From: Coriobacteriia bacterium
Lineage (GTDB): Bacteria; Actinomycetota; Coriobacteriia; Anaerosomatales; SLCP01
Assembly: GCA_014859265.1 (NCBI GenBank)
Contig: JACUUN010000005.1
Location: forward strand, 1-57,626
Direction of reading: 5' to 3'
Length of the DNA: 57,626 nucleotides
In this document: positions 15,194-24,919 of the stretch, one piece after another
Layout: each line of letters starts with the position of its first letter
Numbering within the stretch: the first letter of the stretch is position 1
Notes under the pieces: model-generated
What the model saw: only the letters and a program-made list of their open reading frames with translations
What the model was told of the DNA's origin: nothing
The model's database searches: none
Made by a program: the position numbers and the translations under genes

Positions 15194-15865
15194 CTACAAG
15201 ACTCGTTCCGCTGCTTCCCGGATAGAGTTCATGGCCGAGATCGGGTCCGACTGGCAAAAGACCGCGCTCCCCGCAACGAGGCACCTGGCGCCCGTAGAAG
15301 CGACCAGAGGAGCCGTCGTGGGATCGATGCCACCATCGACCTGGATGAGGGGCGCGACACCCTCCTCGACACACAACGCAGCCAGACGACGGACGCGATC
15401 GACGGAGCGGGGGATGAAAGACTGCCCTCCAAATCCTGGATTGACACTCATGATGAGCACCAGATCCACCTCACCGATGATGTCGCGGAGCGCCTCGACC
15501 GGAGTCCCTGGATTCAGGCTCACGCCCGCGCGGGCACCGGCGCCCCTGATGGTCTGGACGACCCGGTGCAGGTGGTCGCACGCCTCGGCGTGGACGGTCA
15601 CCAAGTCGGCTCCCGCATCAAGGTACCACCCTACCGCGGAGTCGGCGTTGTCGATCATCAGGTGAACGTCGAGCGGAACGGTTGCCACCCGCTTCAATGC
15701 CTTCACTACCGGCGGGCCGATTGTGAGATTCGGGACGAAATGACCGTCCATGACATCCACGTGGATGAAATCCGCTCCGCCGTCCTGAATCAGGCGGACC
15801 GCTGCCCCCAGATCCATGAAGTCTGCCGAGAGGATCGAAGGGGCCATGAGTACACGCTCAGACAT
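15194..15865 (-). CDS. rpe: Ribulose-phosphate 3-epimerase
   Basis: A 223-residue TIM-barrel enzyme of the pentose phosphate pathway. Conserved motifs are MAPSILSADF, FIHVDVMDGHFVPN, DVHLMI, MSVNPGFGGQ and VDGGI. The ATG at 15865 has GGAGG eight bases upstream; the track start six codons earlier overlaps gpsA. It is the last gene of the large block before the riboflavin leader and supplies ribulose 5-phosphate, also the substrate of RibB. Confidence 0.96.
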   Translation of the reverse strand: MSERVLMAPSILSADFMDLGAAVRLIQDGGADFIHVDVMDGHFVPNLTIGPPVVKALKRVATVPLDVHLMIDNADSAVGWYLDAGADLVTVHAEACDHLHRVVQTIRGAGARAGVSLNPGTPVEALRDIIGEVDLVLIMSVNPGFGGQSFIPRSVDRVRRLAALCVEEGVAPLIQVDGGIDPTTAPLVASTGARCLVAGSAVFCQSDPISAMNSIREAAERVL

Positions 15866-15879
15866 CGGTAGCGCCTCCC

Positions 15880-16899
15880 TCACTCGTCGGTCAGGTCCAT
15901 GCCGTGCAGCTCGTCTGTTGACTCACGACCCATAAGCGCCCCGACAGCATCGCCAACGCACGCATGTTCGTGGACGATCAGACGCACCTGGTGCGTGATG
16001 GGCATCTCCAGGCCGTCCCGGACGCCGATCTCGTCGACGGTGACACACGAGACCGCCCCCTCGGCAACCATGTGGGTCTCCGCCTCATACTGTTCAACGC
16101 TGCCGCCGCGGGCGATGCACTCCCCGAGGCCGCGGTTCCGGCTGTGACGGGAGGTGCATGTTGCGATGAGGTCACCCATGCCCGCCAGGCCCATGTACGT
16201 CAGGGGGTTCGCACCTTCGCACCGGCCCAGACGCGACATCTCGGCCAGGCCGCGTGTCATGAGGGAGGCCTTCGTGTTGTCCCCGAACCCGAGACCGTCG
16301 GACATCCCCGCTGCAACGGCAATGACGTTTTTCGAAGCACCCGCCAGCTCGACGCCGACGACGTCGTTGTTTGTGTACGCACGAAAGGCAGACGTCGTGA
16401 AGAGCTCCCTGAGCGCCACTCCCACCCCTTCGTCGTACGCAGCGATGACCGTCGCCGAGGGGATGCCGCGGGACACCTCCTCGGCGTGATTCGGCCCCGA
16501 GAGAGCGGCCAGCCGCGAATTCCCGCCGAGGACATCGGCAAGCACCTCGGTCATCCGCAGGAGCGAGCCTCGTTCAAGTCCCTTGGCCAGGCTTACCACG
16601 GGCGCTGCCCGGTCCCACACGGTTGCAAGCGACTCGGCCGCGGCACGCATGGCCATTGAAGGTGTGGCGATGATTATGACGTCGGCTCCCCTGACGGCAT
16701 CCTCGAGATCTACCGTCGCACGGACACATGGAGGAAGCACGACGTCAGTGAGATAACGCGGGTTGCGCGCCTCTGCCGAGATGCGCTCGGCGACCTCTGC
16801 GCTGCGTGCCCACAGTACCGTTGGAATACCCTTGCCGCCCACAACGCTGGCGATGGCGGTGCCCCACGAACCGGCACCGATGACTGCTGCGCTTCTCAA
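15880..16899 (-). CDS. gpsA: NAD(P)-dependent glycerol-3-phosphate dehydrogenase
   Basis: A 339-residue enzyme making sn-glycerol 3-phosphate for phospholipids. The Rossmann motif GAGSWGTA is at residues 8-15. The family motifs SLAKGLE, LSGPNHAEEV, the catalytic-lysine region ELAGASKNVIAVAAG, and GLAGMGDLIATC are present. It overlaps plsY by four bases, which uses its product. Confidence 0.97.
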   Translation of the reverse strand: MRSAAVIGAGSWGTAIASVVGGKGIPTVLWARSAEVAERISAEARNPRYLTDVVLPPCVRATVDLEDAVRGADVIIIATPSMAMRAAAESLATVWDRAAPVVSLAKGLERGSLLRMTEVLADVLGGNSRLAALSGPNHAEEVSRGIPSATVIAAYDEGVGVALRELFTTSAFRAYTNNDVVGVELAGASKNVIAVAAGMSDGLGFGDNTKASLMTRGLAEMSRLGRCEGANPLTYMGLAGMGDLIATCTSRHSRNRGLGECIARGGSVEQYEAETHMVAEGAVSCVTVDEIGVRDGLEMPITHQVRLIVHEHACVGDAVGALMGRESTDELHGMDLTDE

Positions 16900-17555
16900 C
16901 GTGCGTCCTCCTGGTTCCGACCGGTGTCACGGCTACCCAGGCTTATCTTAGCTTCTTCGCCACGAGCGATGCGGGCGATATTCGAACGGTGGCGCCAGAT
17001 CACGAGAGTCGCAGCCACGAAAGAGAACGTGACGAGGGAGGGACGGTCCATATAGAGCAGGAGCACGAGCACGGGGAACTCAACCGCAACCACGACGGAT
17101 CCGAGGCTCACCATGCGCGAGATCGCGACCACCGCAACGAAGGTAGCGAAGAGTATCGGCCACGCGACCGGTGTGAGCACGAGCAATGCTCCTGCAGCGG
17201 TCGCCACACCCTTCCCGCCCGCGAAGCGAAGGTACGGCGAGTACGAGTGCCCGAGCACAGCGGCGAAGGACGCACCGATCAGCACCCAGTCATGCGCTGC
17301 GGCCCCAAGGTGCTCAGGATAGACAAGCGATGCAAGAATGACAGCGCCGACACCCTTCAGAGCATCGAGCACGAGGACCGCAGCACCCGCCTTCAGGCCG
17401 AAGACGCGCATGACGTTGGTCGCTCCCGCATTCCCCGAACCGTGCTCCCGCACGTCCGCACCGTAGAAGACGCGACCGACGATCACTGCAAACGGCGTCG
17501 CCCCGATGAGGTATGCGACGACCAGAGTGATTGCGACCCGAAGCGCGGTCTCCAT
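16896..17555 (-). CDS. plsY: Acyl-phosphate:glycerol-3-phosphate acyltransferase
   Basis: A 219-residue membrane enzyme with about five transmembrane segments that acylates glycerol 3-phosphate. The three PlsY motifs are visible: REHGSGNAGATN, the GHSYSPYLRFAGGKGVAT region, and a later glycine-containing segment. The ATG at 17555 lies five bases after the der stop; the track start at 17660 runs back into der. The PlsX partner is not in the window. Confidence 0.95.
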   Translation of the reverse strand: METALRVAITLVVAYLIGATPFAVIVGRVFYGADVREHGSGNAGATNVMRVFGLKAGAAVLVLDALKGVGAVILASLVYPEHLGAAAHDWVLIGASFAAVLGHSYSPYLRFAGGKGVATAAGALLVLTPVAWPILFATFVAVVAISRMVSLGSVVVAVEFPVLVLLLYMDRPSLVTFSFVAATLVIWRHRSNIARIARGEEAKISLGSRDTGRNQEDAR

Positions 17556-17559
17556 ACGC

Positions 17560-18867
17560 TCAGTCCTTCTGTCGAAACTTGAGCATGATGGGGGTTCCCG
17601 TGAAGTCGAACGCCTCGCGCAGACGGTTCTCGACGTAGCGACGGAAGTTGTCATCGGCAAGTGTCGGATGGTTCGCGAAGAACGTGAATCCCGGTGGCGC
17701 TGTGCGCGTCTGTGTCACGTAGTGCACCCGGAGCGTGCGGGCGCCCTTGCTCACGGTGTGACCGAAGTCCCGCATCTCGGTGAGAAGCCTGTTGAGCGCG
17801 CTCGTCGTTATCTCCTGTGTGTAGTTGTGCCACACGGTCTCGAGGGCTCTAAAGATGCGCTGCACCTTCGCACCGGTGAGCGCGCTTATCCGTATGACGG
17901 GCGCGTAGGAGACGAAGCCGAGCCGGTCCTCGATCTGATAGGCTAGCTCATCCCGCTCCTCCTCATCGGTGACCAGGTCCCACTTGTTGAGGAGGATGAT
18001 GAGCCCGCATCCGCGTTCCTCGGCGAAACGTGCCACGCGCTGATCCTGGTCGGTGACCCCTAGCGTCGAGTCGATCACAAGCAGGGCGATCTCCGCACTA
18101 TCAATCGCACGCATCGCACGCACGAATCCGTAGTACTCGACGTCTGCATCGATCTTCGCCTTGCGCCTGATGCCGGCGGTGTCGATGAACCGGTAGTGGC
18201 AGCTGTCACGTTCGAGCAGAACATCGAGGGTGTCACGAGTGGTACCGGGCACCTCGCTCACGATGGCCCTCTCGGAACCGGTCAGCCGGTTCAGCAGTGA
18301 CGACTTACCGGCGTTGGGCTTGCCGATGATTGCGACATCGATGGCGTCGGACTCGATGACCGGGCGGGGCTCCGGCAGCGAAGTTACCACCGCGTCGAGC
18401 AGGTCCCCGGTGCCATGGCCATGCGTGGCCGACACTGGCCACGGCTCGCCGAGGCCGAGAGCCCAGAACTCATGGACCTGATCGTCCCGCCCCGGTGTGT
18501 CCATCTTGTTCACCGCGAGGAATATCGGGACCTGAGCGCGCTTCAGCCTGCGCGCGACCTCTTCATCACCGGCAGTGACTCCTGTAGTCCCGTCCACAAG
18601 CACGATGACCACGTCAGCCTCCTCGGTCGCTACGAGTGCCTGTGCGGTGATTGACTCAGCGAACGGGTCGGCCTTGGCGCTTTCGATGCCTCCGGTGTCG
18701 ATGAGCATGAACTCGTGGCCGTTCCACTCCGCACGGTGGTAGCTGCGGTCGCGAGTGACCCCGGAAGCCTCGTGGACGATTGCATCTGCCGTTTGCGCGA
18801 TTCTGTTGACCAGGGTGGATTTGCCGACATTCGGACGCCCGACCACTGCGACGATAGGGAGTGACAT
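17560..18867 (-). CDS. der: Ribosome assembly GTPase Der (EngA)
   Basis: A 435-residue protein with two tandem G domains: the first with GRPNVGKS, DTGG and NKMD, the second with GKPNAGKS, DTAG and NKWD. A C-terminal KH-like domain covers about 345-435. It acts in 50S subunit assembly. The ATG at 18867 has AGGAG six bases upstream; the extra 44 residues in the track are unlikely. Neighbours cmk, plsC, ispH, plsY and gpsA match the order common in Firmicutes and Actinobacteria. Confidence 0.97.
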   Translation of the reverse strand: MSLPIVAVVGRPNVGKSTLVNRIAQTADAIVHEASGVTRDRSYHRAEWNGHEFMLIDTGGIESAKADPFAESITAQALVATEEADVVIVLVDGTTGVTAGDEEVARRLKRAQVPIFLAVNKMDTPGRDDQVHEFWALGLGEPWPVSATHGHGTGDLLDAVVTSLPEPRPVIESDAIDVAIIGKPNAGKSSLLNRLTGSERAIVSEVPGTTRDTLDVLLERDSCHYRFIDTAGIRRKAKIDADVEYYGFVRAMRAIDSAEIALLVIDSTLGVTDQDQRVARFAEERGCGLIILLNKWDLVTDEEERDELAYQIEDRLGFVSYAPVIRISALTGAKVQRIFRALETVWHNYTQEITTSALNRLLTEMRDFGHTVSKGARTLRVHYVTQTRTAPPGFTFFANHPTLADDNFRRYVENRLREAFDFTGTPIMLKFRQKD

Positions 18868-18919
18868 CGATGCTCCTACTGGTGGAGGTCCGGCGCGGAG
18901 ACTGCGCCGTCCTGCAGCG

Positions 18920-20257
18920 TTAGAGGATACCAGAGAGTAGGGCGCAAGCGTGTGGCGCCACGAACTCCACCCGTCTTCCGCAGGCGGCGGAGATCTCATC
19001 GGCCGAGAGGCCGTCCAGGGTCACACCGTCCTCGTTGAAGATCACACTCGGAATCAGGACGTGCGTATCGGCCCCGTGCGCCCACACCGCGCGCGACACG
19101 TCGGCGCCGGTGAGGAGTCCCGCGACCGAAACGTTGCCGCCGAAGAAGGTGTTGTCGACGGCGAGCACGTCGAATGCGTCGCGCACTCCCGCATCGTCCA
19201 GAAGCGAGGTCAGCGCGGGCGCAAAGAGCGTCCCCGTGACCACCGTGGCGCGCAAACCCTCTGGGACAGCCGGAACGCTGCCCGAGAGCCCCTCGGCTGT
19301 GACAACCGCGAGGAACTCGTCGGTGAAGTCGCGCAGAAGCCCGATGCCGTTCTCGAACTGAGGAAAGCCGTCGTACGCCTCGGCAGGTGGTACCGGCCGC
19401 CCGGCGTTCAGATAGAACTCGTCAGCGGCGTGTACCCAACAGATGTCATCGCGCTCGCGGAATGCCGTGCGCCATGGCTCCAGCTCATCCAGCACCGCCG
19501 CTGCCGCCAACGCCGACTCATACGAGTGAGAGAAGCGGGTCTGATGGCGCGTGTAGCCGAGCGGGACGACTCCTACCGAACGGACGCCTTCCCGAGCGGC
19601 TAGCCAGGTCAGCGAAGCGTCCAGCTCTAGCCCGTCGTTGACACCGGGAACGAGCACGATCTGGACGTGGAGGTCGATGCCCTCAGCGAGCAGTTCATCG
19701 GCGACCTCGAGAGCACGGTCCTCACGCGGGCACACGAGCTCCGCGCGGACTGCGGGGGTGACCGCGTGCAGGGAAACATAGAGGGGCGAGAGATGCTGTT
19801 CGACAACGCGGTCGATGTCTTCCCCGGTAAGGTTCGTAAGCGTCACGAAGTTCCCCTGCAGGAAGGAGAGACGGTAGTCATCGTCGCGGACGTAGAGTGC
19901 GGGACGCAGACCGGGGGGCAACTGTGCCAAGAAACAGAACGCGCATGCATTGCGGCAGGTGCGGACTCCATCGAATAGCACATGGCTAAAGGAGAATCCC
20001 CAGGTCTCGCCGGAATCACGTTCGAGCCCGATGCAGCGGGTCTCCCCCTCCGCCAGAATCTCGATTTCGACTTTACGGCCGTCACTCTCCCATCGCCAGT
20101 CGATCACATCCCGGAGGCTACGCCCGTTCGCGGTCGATATCACGACCCCGGGGGACAAGCCCGCCCGGTCCGCCGGTCCGCCGGGCTCCACGTGAGCTAC
20201 CCTGGCCTCGCCGGCCAGATTCAGACCGCTGCCTCCGTATGTACGCTCTGGGAGCAC
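18920..20257 (-). CDS. PDZ-radical SAM-DUF512 protein
   Basis: A 445-residue protein with an N-terminal PDZ-like domain (VEPGGPADRAGLSPGVVI). A radical SAM-like cluster site follows, with cysteines C101, C105 and C108 (CRNACAFC), then a C-terminal DUF512 domain. The family is usually linked to der and ispH and has no proven reaction. The GTG at 20257 lies two bases after the ispH stop; the track start at 20305 would overlap ispH by 47 bases and add a basic extension. Neither start has a strong ribosome site. Confidence 0.85.
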   Translation of the reverse strand: MLPERTYGGSGLNLAGEARVAHVEPGGPADRAGLSPGVVISTANGRSLRDVIDWRWESDGRKVEIEILAEGETRCIGLERDSGETWGFSFSHVLFDGVRTCRNACAFCFLAQLPPGLRPALYVRDDDYRLSFLQGNFVTLTNLTGEDIDRVVEQHLSPLYVSLHAVTPAVRAELVCPREDRALEVADELLAEGIDLHVQIVLVPGVNDGLELDASLTWLAAREGVRSVGVVPLGYTRHQTRFSHSYESALAAAAVLDELEPWRTAFRERDDICWVHAADEFYLNAGRPVPPAEAYDGFPQFENGIGLLRDFTDEFLAVVTAEGLSGSVPAVPEGLRATVVTGTLFAPALTSLLDDAGVRDAFDVLAVDNTFFGGNVSVAGLLTGADVSRAVWAHGADTHVLIPSVIFNEDGVTLDGLSADEISAACGRRVEFVAPHACALLSGIL

Positions 20258-20258
20258 G

Positions 20259-21092
20259 TCAGCCGAGCGCTTCAATCGCGGCGATGACGCCCGCCATCTG
20301 GGCATCAGGGGTGGAAGCGCCGGCGGTCACCCCCACGACCATCGCCCCCTCAAACCAGGCTGGATCGAGCTCGTCAGAGGTCTCGACATGGTGCGTTCGG
20401 GGATTAACCCGTGCGCATATCTCTGCGAGCCGTGTCGTGTTTCCGGAGTTGTGACCGCCTACGACGACCATAGCGTCGACCTCGCTGGCCAACTCTTCGG
20501 CGGACAATTGCCTCTTAGCGGTAGCCGAACAGATCGTGTTGAAAACCCGGAGCTCCGTCACCCGGGGAAGTATTGCCTGGACCACTGCGGCCAGACGGTC
20601 GGCTGATTGCGTCGTCTGCACAACGATGCCGATGCGCCGGTTCGAGAAGCGCTCGGGCAGCTCCTCGGGCGTCTGCACGATGATCGCGTCGCCGCCCGCA
20701 TGGGCGTTGATGCCCTCCACCTCGGGATGGTCCGCCTCGCCGACGATCACGACGGCATAGCCGCCGGCCTTGAGTTCACGAGCGGCGTCGTGCGCCTTGC
20801 TCACGAACGGACACGTTGCATCGACAACATCGAGCCCCTTTGCGCGCGCAGTCTCGATAATCGCTGGGTCGACGCCGTGGGAACGGATGACGAGTGTCCC
20901 GTCATCGGCCTCGTCGAGACACCCAGCCACCTCGACCCCCCGCCCTTTGAGGGCGGCGACCGCCTGCGGATTATGAATCAGGGGTCCGAGTGTGCGGACG
21001 ACCTTCCCGCTGCCAACGGCCTCCTCGGCCAGTTCCAGAGCACGCTCCACTCCGTAGCACACGCCTGCATGACGAGCGACCCGTATCTGCAT
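20259..21092 (-). CDS. ispH: 4-hydroxy-3-methylbut-2-enyl diphosphate reductase
   Basis: A 277-residue [4Fe-4S] enzyme, last step of the MEP isoprenoid pathway. The three cluster cysteines are C12 (AGVCYGVERA), C94 (DATCPFVSKA) and C188 (NTICSAT), with the SHGVDP and VGGHNSGNTTRL motifs. It lies two bases after plsC. Its product supplies isoprenoid side chains, for example for the quinone used by the Nuo complex. Confidence 0.96.
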   Translation of the reverse strand: MQIRVARHAGVCYGVERALELAEEAVGSGKVVRTLGPLIHNPQAVAALKGRGVEVAGCLDEADDGTLVIRSHGVDPAIIETARAKGLDVVDATCPFVSKAHDAARELKAGGYAVVIVGEADHPEVEGINAHAGGDAIIVQTPEELPERFSNRRIGIVVQTTQSADRLAAVVQAILPRVTELRVFNTICSATAKRQLSAEELASEVDAMVVVGGHNSGNTTRLAEICARVNPRTHHVETSDELDPAWFEGAMVVGVTAGASTPDAQMAGVIAAIEALG

Positions 21093-21094
21093 CT

Positions 21095-21727
21095 CTACGC
21101 CTCCCTGGCCCGGTCCCTCGCGCGGGCTATGCGCTCCATTATCTCCCGGGTCATGAGCTCGACGCGCTCTTTGCGCCCGCCGTCCGTGAACTCCTCCGGT
21201 CTGACAGGCACACCATAGCGAATCGTCACACGCGGGAAGCGCGGCACGCGTGCGCCTGGCGGAAGTGCCTCGGCGGTACCGTGAATGCCCACGGGAACGA
21301 CCGGAACCCCGGAACGCAGGGCCATGAACGCGACGCCCTCGTTTGCCTCGCCGAGCCCGTCTGCTCCGTGTGCGCGATGCCGCGTCCCTTCCGGGAAGAT
21401 ACCCACGAGCTCGCCGGAGTCGAGCAGCGAGGCGGCAGTACTCAACGCAACTCTGTCAGGCATGCCGCGACGAACCGGAAACGCAAGAAGACGCTTAAGA
21501 GCGAAGCCGATGAACCGTGAATCCCACAGCTCGACCTTCGCCATGAAGTGCACGGGGCGGGGCGCACCGCACCATAGAAGGACCGGGTCAAGGTAGGACA
21601 CGTGGTTACCTGCGAGGATCGCCCCGCCCGGCGGCACGTTCTCGACACCGGCGAATCGCGTACGGTATGCACCGAGTACTACGTGAGCGAGGGTCAACCT
21701 CAGGGCGCGTGTCAACAGTGCACTCAC
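21095..21727 (-). CDS. plsC: 1-acylglycerol-3-phosphate acyltransferase family protein
   Basis: A 210-residue PlsC-type acyltransferase with the catalytic NHVSYLD (HX4D) at about residues 41-47 and the substrate motif FPEGTRHR near 114. It probably adds the second acyl chain to make phosphatidic acid, working with GpsA and PlsY from the same block. A GTG start overlaps the cmk stop by four bases. Confidence 0.93.
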   Translation of the reverse strand: MSALLTRALRLTLAHVVLGAYRTRFAGVENVPPGGAILAGNHVSYLDPVLLWCGAPRPVHFMAKVELWDSRFIGFALKRLLAFPVRRGMPDRVALSTAASLLDSGELVGIFPEGTRHRAHGADGLGEANEGVAFMALRSGVPVVPVGIHGTAEALPPGARVPRFPRVTIRYGVPVRPEEFTDGGRKERVELMTREIMERIARARDRAREA

Positions 21728-22398
21728 GGGGTCACACGCTCCACCAAGGCGGCAACCGCGTCTACTACCTCGGTTACGGAAAGACCGGTCGTATCCAACA
21801 TCACGGCGTCTTCCGCGGCAGTAAGCGGCGCGGCTTCACGCGATGAGTCGGCGTGGTCGCGACGCTGCAAGCCACTTCGAACCGTGTCCTCATCGACGCT
21901 GTGCCCACGACCGGTCATCTCGGCGTGTCTGCGTCGCGCACGCTCCCCGGCCGAGGCGGTCAGGAACACCTTGACCTCGGCGTGCGGGAAGACCACCGTT
22001 CCTATGTCGCGGCCTTCGAGGACGATCGCGTTCGCCTCTGCGGCAATCCGGCGCTGCTGTGCCACCATGGCGGCCCGCACCTCCGGCATACGTGCGACGG
22101 CGCTCACCGCGTCATCAACCGCAGGCGTGCGTATGGCAGTCGTGATATCAGCATTGTCCAAAAGCACCGCGGTCGGTATCGGCGAGTCATCCGCGTGGAT
22201 GAACTCGATCGAGAGCGTACCTGCAAGGGTAGCGACAGCATGCTCGTCAGCGAGCGGGACTCCACGCTGGAGGGCGGCCAGCGCGACGGCCCGGTACATC
22301 GCGCCGGTGTCGAGGTAGTGGGCCCCGATCCGGCGCGCCAGAGCCCTGGCGACCGTGGACTTTCCTGAGGCAGCAGGGCCGTCGATGGCGATTATCAC
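21724..22398 (-). CDS. cmk: Cytidylate kinase
   Basis: A 224-residue (d)CMP kinase with the P-loop GPAASGKSTVA at residues 7-17, the YLDTGAMYRAVA motif, LEGRDIGTVVFP and a lid region with RRRHAEM and RDHADSSRE. It lies between aroA and plsC as in many Gram-positive genomes. Confidence 0.96.
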   Translation of the reverse strand: MIIAIDGPAASGKSTVARALARRIGAHYLDTGAMYRAVALAALQRGVPLADEHAVATLAGTLSIEFIHADDSPIPTAVLLDNADITTAIRTPAVDDAVSAVARMPEVRAAMVAQQRRIAAEANAIVLEGRDIGTVVFPHAEVKVFLTASAGERARRRHAEMTGRGHSVDEDTVRSGLQRRDHADSSREAAPLTAAEDAVMLDTTGLSVTEVVDAVAALVERVTP

Positions 22399-22428
22399 GG
22401 TACGCGGCTCCTGTCCGTCATGGTTGGG

Positions 22429-22447
22429 ATGATGCGCGCCGCATCAT
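22429..22447. repeat. Perfect hairpin between aroA and cmk
   Basis: ATGATGCG-CGC-CGCATCAT is a perfect 8-bp inverted repeat in the 65-base gap between aroA and cmk. It has no T-run, so it may be a weak terminator, a processing site or an mRNA stabiliser. Confidence 0.5.
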
Positions 22448-22463
22448 AGCACGGGGACGACGC

Positions 22464-23774
22464 TCAGCCGGTGGCCCCAAGCGCGACCAGGTCGGCAGCG
22501 AACCGTGGATATGATACGTCCACCGCTTCGAACCCGGTGACCGTCACCGGGAATGCCGATACCAGGCCCGCGAGCGCCCATGTCATCGCAAGGCGATGGT
22601 CTCCCCTGCTGGCGAGGGTCACACCCCTGAGGTCTGCGGACCCCTCAACAATCAGCGTGTCTCCCTCGGCGTGGGCTGACGCACCGAGTGCCGTCAGCCC
22701 CTCGATGACGGCGGCCAAGCGGTCCGATTCTTTGACGCGGAGCTCCCCCGCACCCTCGAAACGCGTTGGCCCTTCGGCCTGCGTGGCGAGCAGCGCGAGC
22801 ACCGGAACCTCGTCGACGAGAGCCGGGACCTCCTCGGCGTGGACAACAGTCGAGCGGAGCGAACCCGAATATCCGACGTGGATCGTTCCAACGGGTTCGG
22901 CCCCTGCCGAAGCTGATGGCTGGACCCGGACATCGGCGTCCATTCGCTCGAGGACGTCCAGGAAAGCGATTCTCGTAGGGTTCAGGCCGACACCGGTGAC
23001 CGTGAGGTGGCTGCCGGGTACTAGTATCCCCGCGGCCACGATGAATGCCGCCGATGACGGATCTCCCGGGACGACGATGTCGGTGGCCGTAGGCAGCACA
23101 GGCCCATCCACCCATGCCGAGTGCGCAATGAGATCCCTGCCGACCGGCACACCGAACGCCGGGAGCAGCAGCTCGGTGTGATCGCGAGAACGAGCAGGCT
23201 CGCGGACCACGGTGCGGCCGTGGGCGCGCACACCAGCCAGAAGGACCGCGGTCTTGACCTGAGCGCTTGCCACCCGGCTCTCGTATTCGATCGCGGTGAG
23301 CTCGCCCCCGCGGACTGTGACGGGCAGGGTTCCACCGGTGGACTGGAACGAGGCACCCATGGCATCGAGCGGACCCGTCACCCGCTCCATGGGACGCTTT
23401 GAGAGCGAAGCGTCTCCGGTGAGCGTGACCTCGACGTCCCACCCGGCGAGCACGCCGAGCAGCAGACGTGCGGTCGTGCCACTGTTGCCGCAGTCGATCG
23501 GGGTGTCGGGAGCAACCGGGCCCGTGTCACCCCATCCTGTCACCGAGATAGCGAGTGCCTCGTCGGGCGCTTCCTCGACACGCACGTCCGCACCCAGGAC
23601 GCGAACCGCGCCGATGGTCGACCGGACATCATTGCTGTCGAGCACACCTGTAAGCCGGGAAGTGCCCTGTGCCATCGCGGCGAAGAGCACCGAGCGGTGC
23701 GAGAGGGACTTGTCTCCCGGCACCGCTATCTCTCCAGTCAACGGCGCGACAGGCCTCGCCGAGACGTAATCCAT
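22464..23774 (-). CDS. aroA: 3-phosphoshikimate 1-carboxyvinyltransferase (EPSP synthase)
   Basis: A 436-residue shikimate pathway enzyme. GDKSLSHRSVLFAA near the N-terminus, DCGNSGTTARLL, LTGDASLSKRPM, VPGDPSSAAF and RVKESDRLAA mark the two-domain EPSP synthase fold and active site. It is followed by cmk and preceded 17 bases upstream by tyrA. Confidence 0.97.
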   Translation of the reverse strand: MDYVSARPVAPLTGEIAVPGDKSLSHRSVLFAAMAQGTSRLTGVLDSNDVRSTIGAVRVLGADVRVEEAPDEALAISVTGWGDTGPVAPDTPIDCGNSGTTARLLLGVLAGWDVEVTLTGDASLSKRPMERVTGPLDAMGASFQSTGGTLPVTVRGGELTAIEYESRVASAQVKTAVLLAGVRAHGRTVVREPARSRDHTELLLPAFGVPVGRDLIAHSAWVDGPVLPTATDIVVPGDPSSAAFIVAAGILVPGSHLTVTGVGLNPTRIAFLDVLERMDADVRVQPSASAGAEPVGTIHVGYSGSLRSTVVHAEEVPALVDEVPVLALLATQAEGPTRFEGAGELRVKESDRLAAVIEGLTALGASAHAEGDTLIVEGSADLRGVTLASRGDHRLAMTWALAGLVSAFPVTVTGFEAVDVSYPRFAADLVALGATG

Positions 23775-23791
23775 GATGCCCGTCTCCCTCC

Positions 23792-24919
23792 TCAGCCCTC
23801 GAGCGGGCGTGTCTGGGGAGCGTACCCCGCCGACCGCAAGTCCTCGACGAAGCGATCGATGTCTCCCTCATCGGTCATCACGATCACAAGATGTGCGCTT
23901 GCCTCTGAGACGTGGTCGATTTCGATGGCTTCTATGTTGCACCCGGCGCGGCTGGCCGCCGTGGTCACCTCGGCGACCACGCCAGGACGGTCCAGCACCG
24001 GAACGACGACCTCGGTAAGGCGCGACGTGGCGGGTACCCACTGCGCCGGAAGCGAACGCCGGATGTCCGCCGCGCGGGCGAGCCACGATCGCAACCCGTC
24101 GGCGTCATTCGCCCGCAGCATCTCCGTGAACTCCCCGAGTACGTCACGCAGCTCGTCGACCCCTCCGGCGACGGCATCGGCGTTATCCAGACAGATGCCG
24201 GTCCACAGATCCGGACTCCCCGCCGCGACCCGTGTAGTGTCCTTGAAGCCGCCGGCCGCGAGCCTCAGCAACTCCCCGTCCTCACCCGCGTGGCCCGCAG
24301 CCAAATCGACCAGCGCACTGGCGGCGACGTGAGGTACGTGACTGATGATCGCTACCGCTTCATCGTGCGACGCCGGATCGACAGAGATCACGCGGCAGCC
24401 GAGCTCGCTCACAAGCGCATGTACGCGCCGGTACGCATCCACATCGGTCGAAGGGCTCGGTGTCAGGACGTAGTACGCGCCGCTGAACAGATCGGGGTCG
24501 GCCGCCTCGACTCCGCTGCGCTCCGACCCGGCCATCGGATGACCCCCGACGAATGCCGCCTGGCCGCCGAGTCGCTCTTCGGCGACCGCGATGATGGAGG
24601 ACTTCGTGGACGCGACATCGGTGACGACCCCGCCATAACCCCCGGTAGCCAGCCGTTCGATCCACTCAACGACACGGGAGGCGGGAGTGGCCAGCACCAC
24701 CAGGTCCGTGCCCCCGGGTCCCAGCCACTCCCTGGCCCCGAGCCCGTCGGGCAGTGAGGCGGCATCGATGAGGCTGTGTGAGAGGGCCCACTCGAGCCCC
24801 GCCGGGTCGGTGTCGATGCCTACTACCCGCGGCGGGTTGTCGAGGCGTTTGAGCGCTGCGGCGAAGGAGCCGCCGATGAGGCCCACGCCCACCACCGCGA
24901 CGGAAGCAAATCGCATCAC
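23792..24919 (-). CDS. tyrA: Prephenate dehydrogenase with ACT domain
   Basis: A 375-residue tyrosine pathway enzyme. The NAD-binding GVGLIGGSFA is at residues 11-20, the substrate-site GGHPMAGSERSGVEAA near 125, and ISHVPHVAA near 192. A C-terminal ACT domain (about 292-370, with LDRPGVVAEVTTAASRAGCNIEAI) suggests feedback control by tyrosine. Its start (GTG, with ATG as second codon) overlaps the aroF stop by four bases. Confidence 0.93.
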   Translation of the reverse strand: MMRFASVAVVGVGLIGGSFAAALKRLDNPPRVVGIDTDPAGLEWALSHSLIDAASLPDGLGAREWLGPGGTDLVVLATPASRVVEWIERLATGGYGGVVTDVASTKSSIIAVAEERLGGQAAFVGGHPMAGSERSGVEAADPDLFSGAYYVLTPSPSTDVDAYRRVHALVSELGCRVISVDPASHDEAVAIISHVPHVAASALVDLAAGHAGEDGELLRLAAGGFKDTTRVAAGSPDLWTGICLDNADAVAGGVDELRDVLGEFTEMLRANDADGLRSWLARAADIRRSLPAQWVPATSRLTEVVVPVLDRPGVVAEVTTAASRAGCNIEAIEIDHVSEASAHLVIVMTDEGDIDRFVEDLRSAGYAPQTRPLEG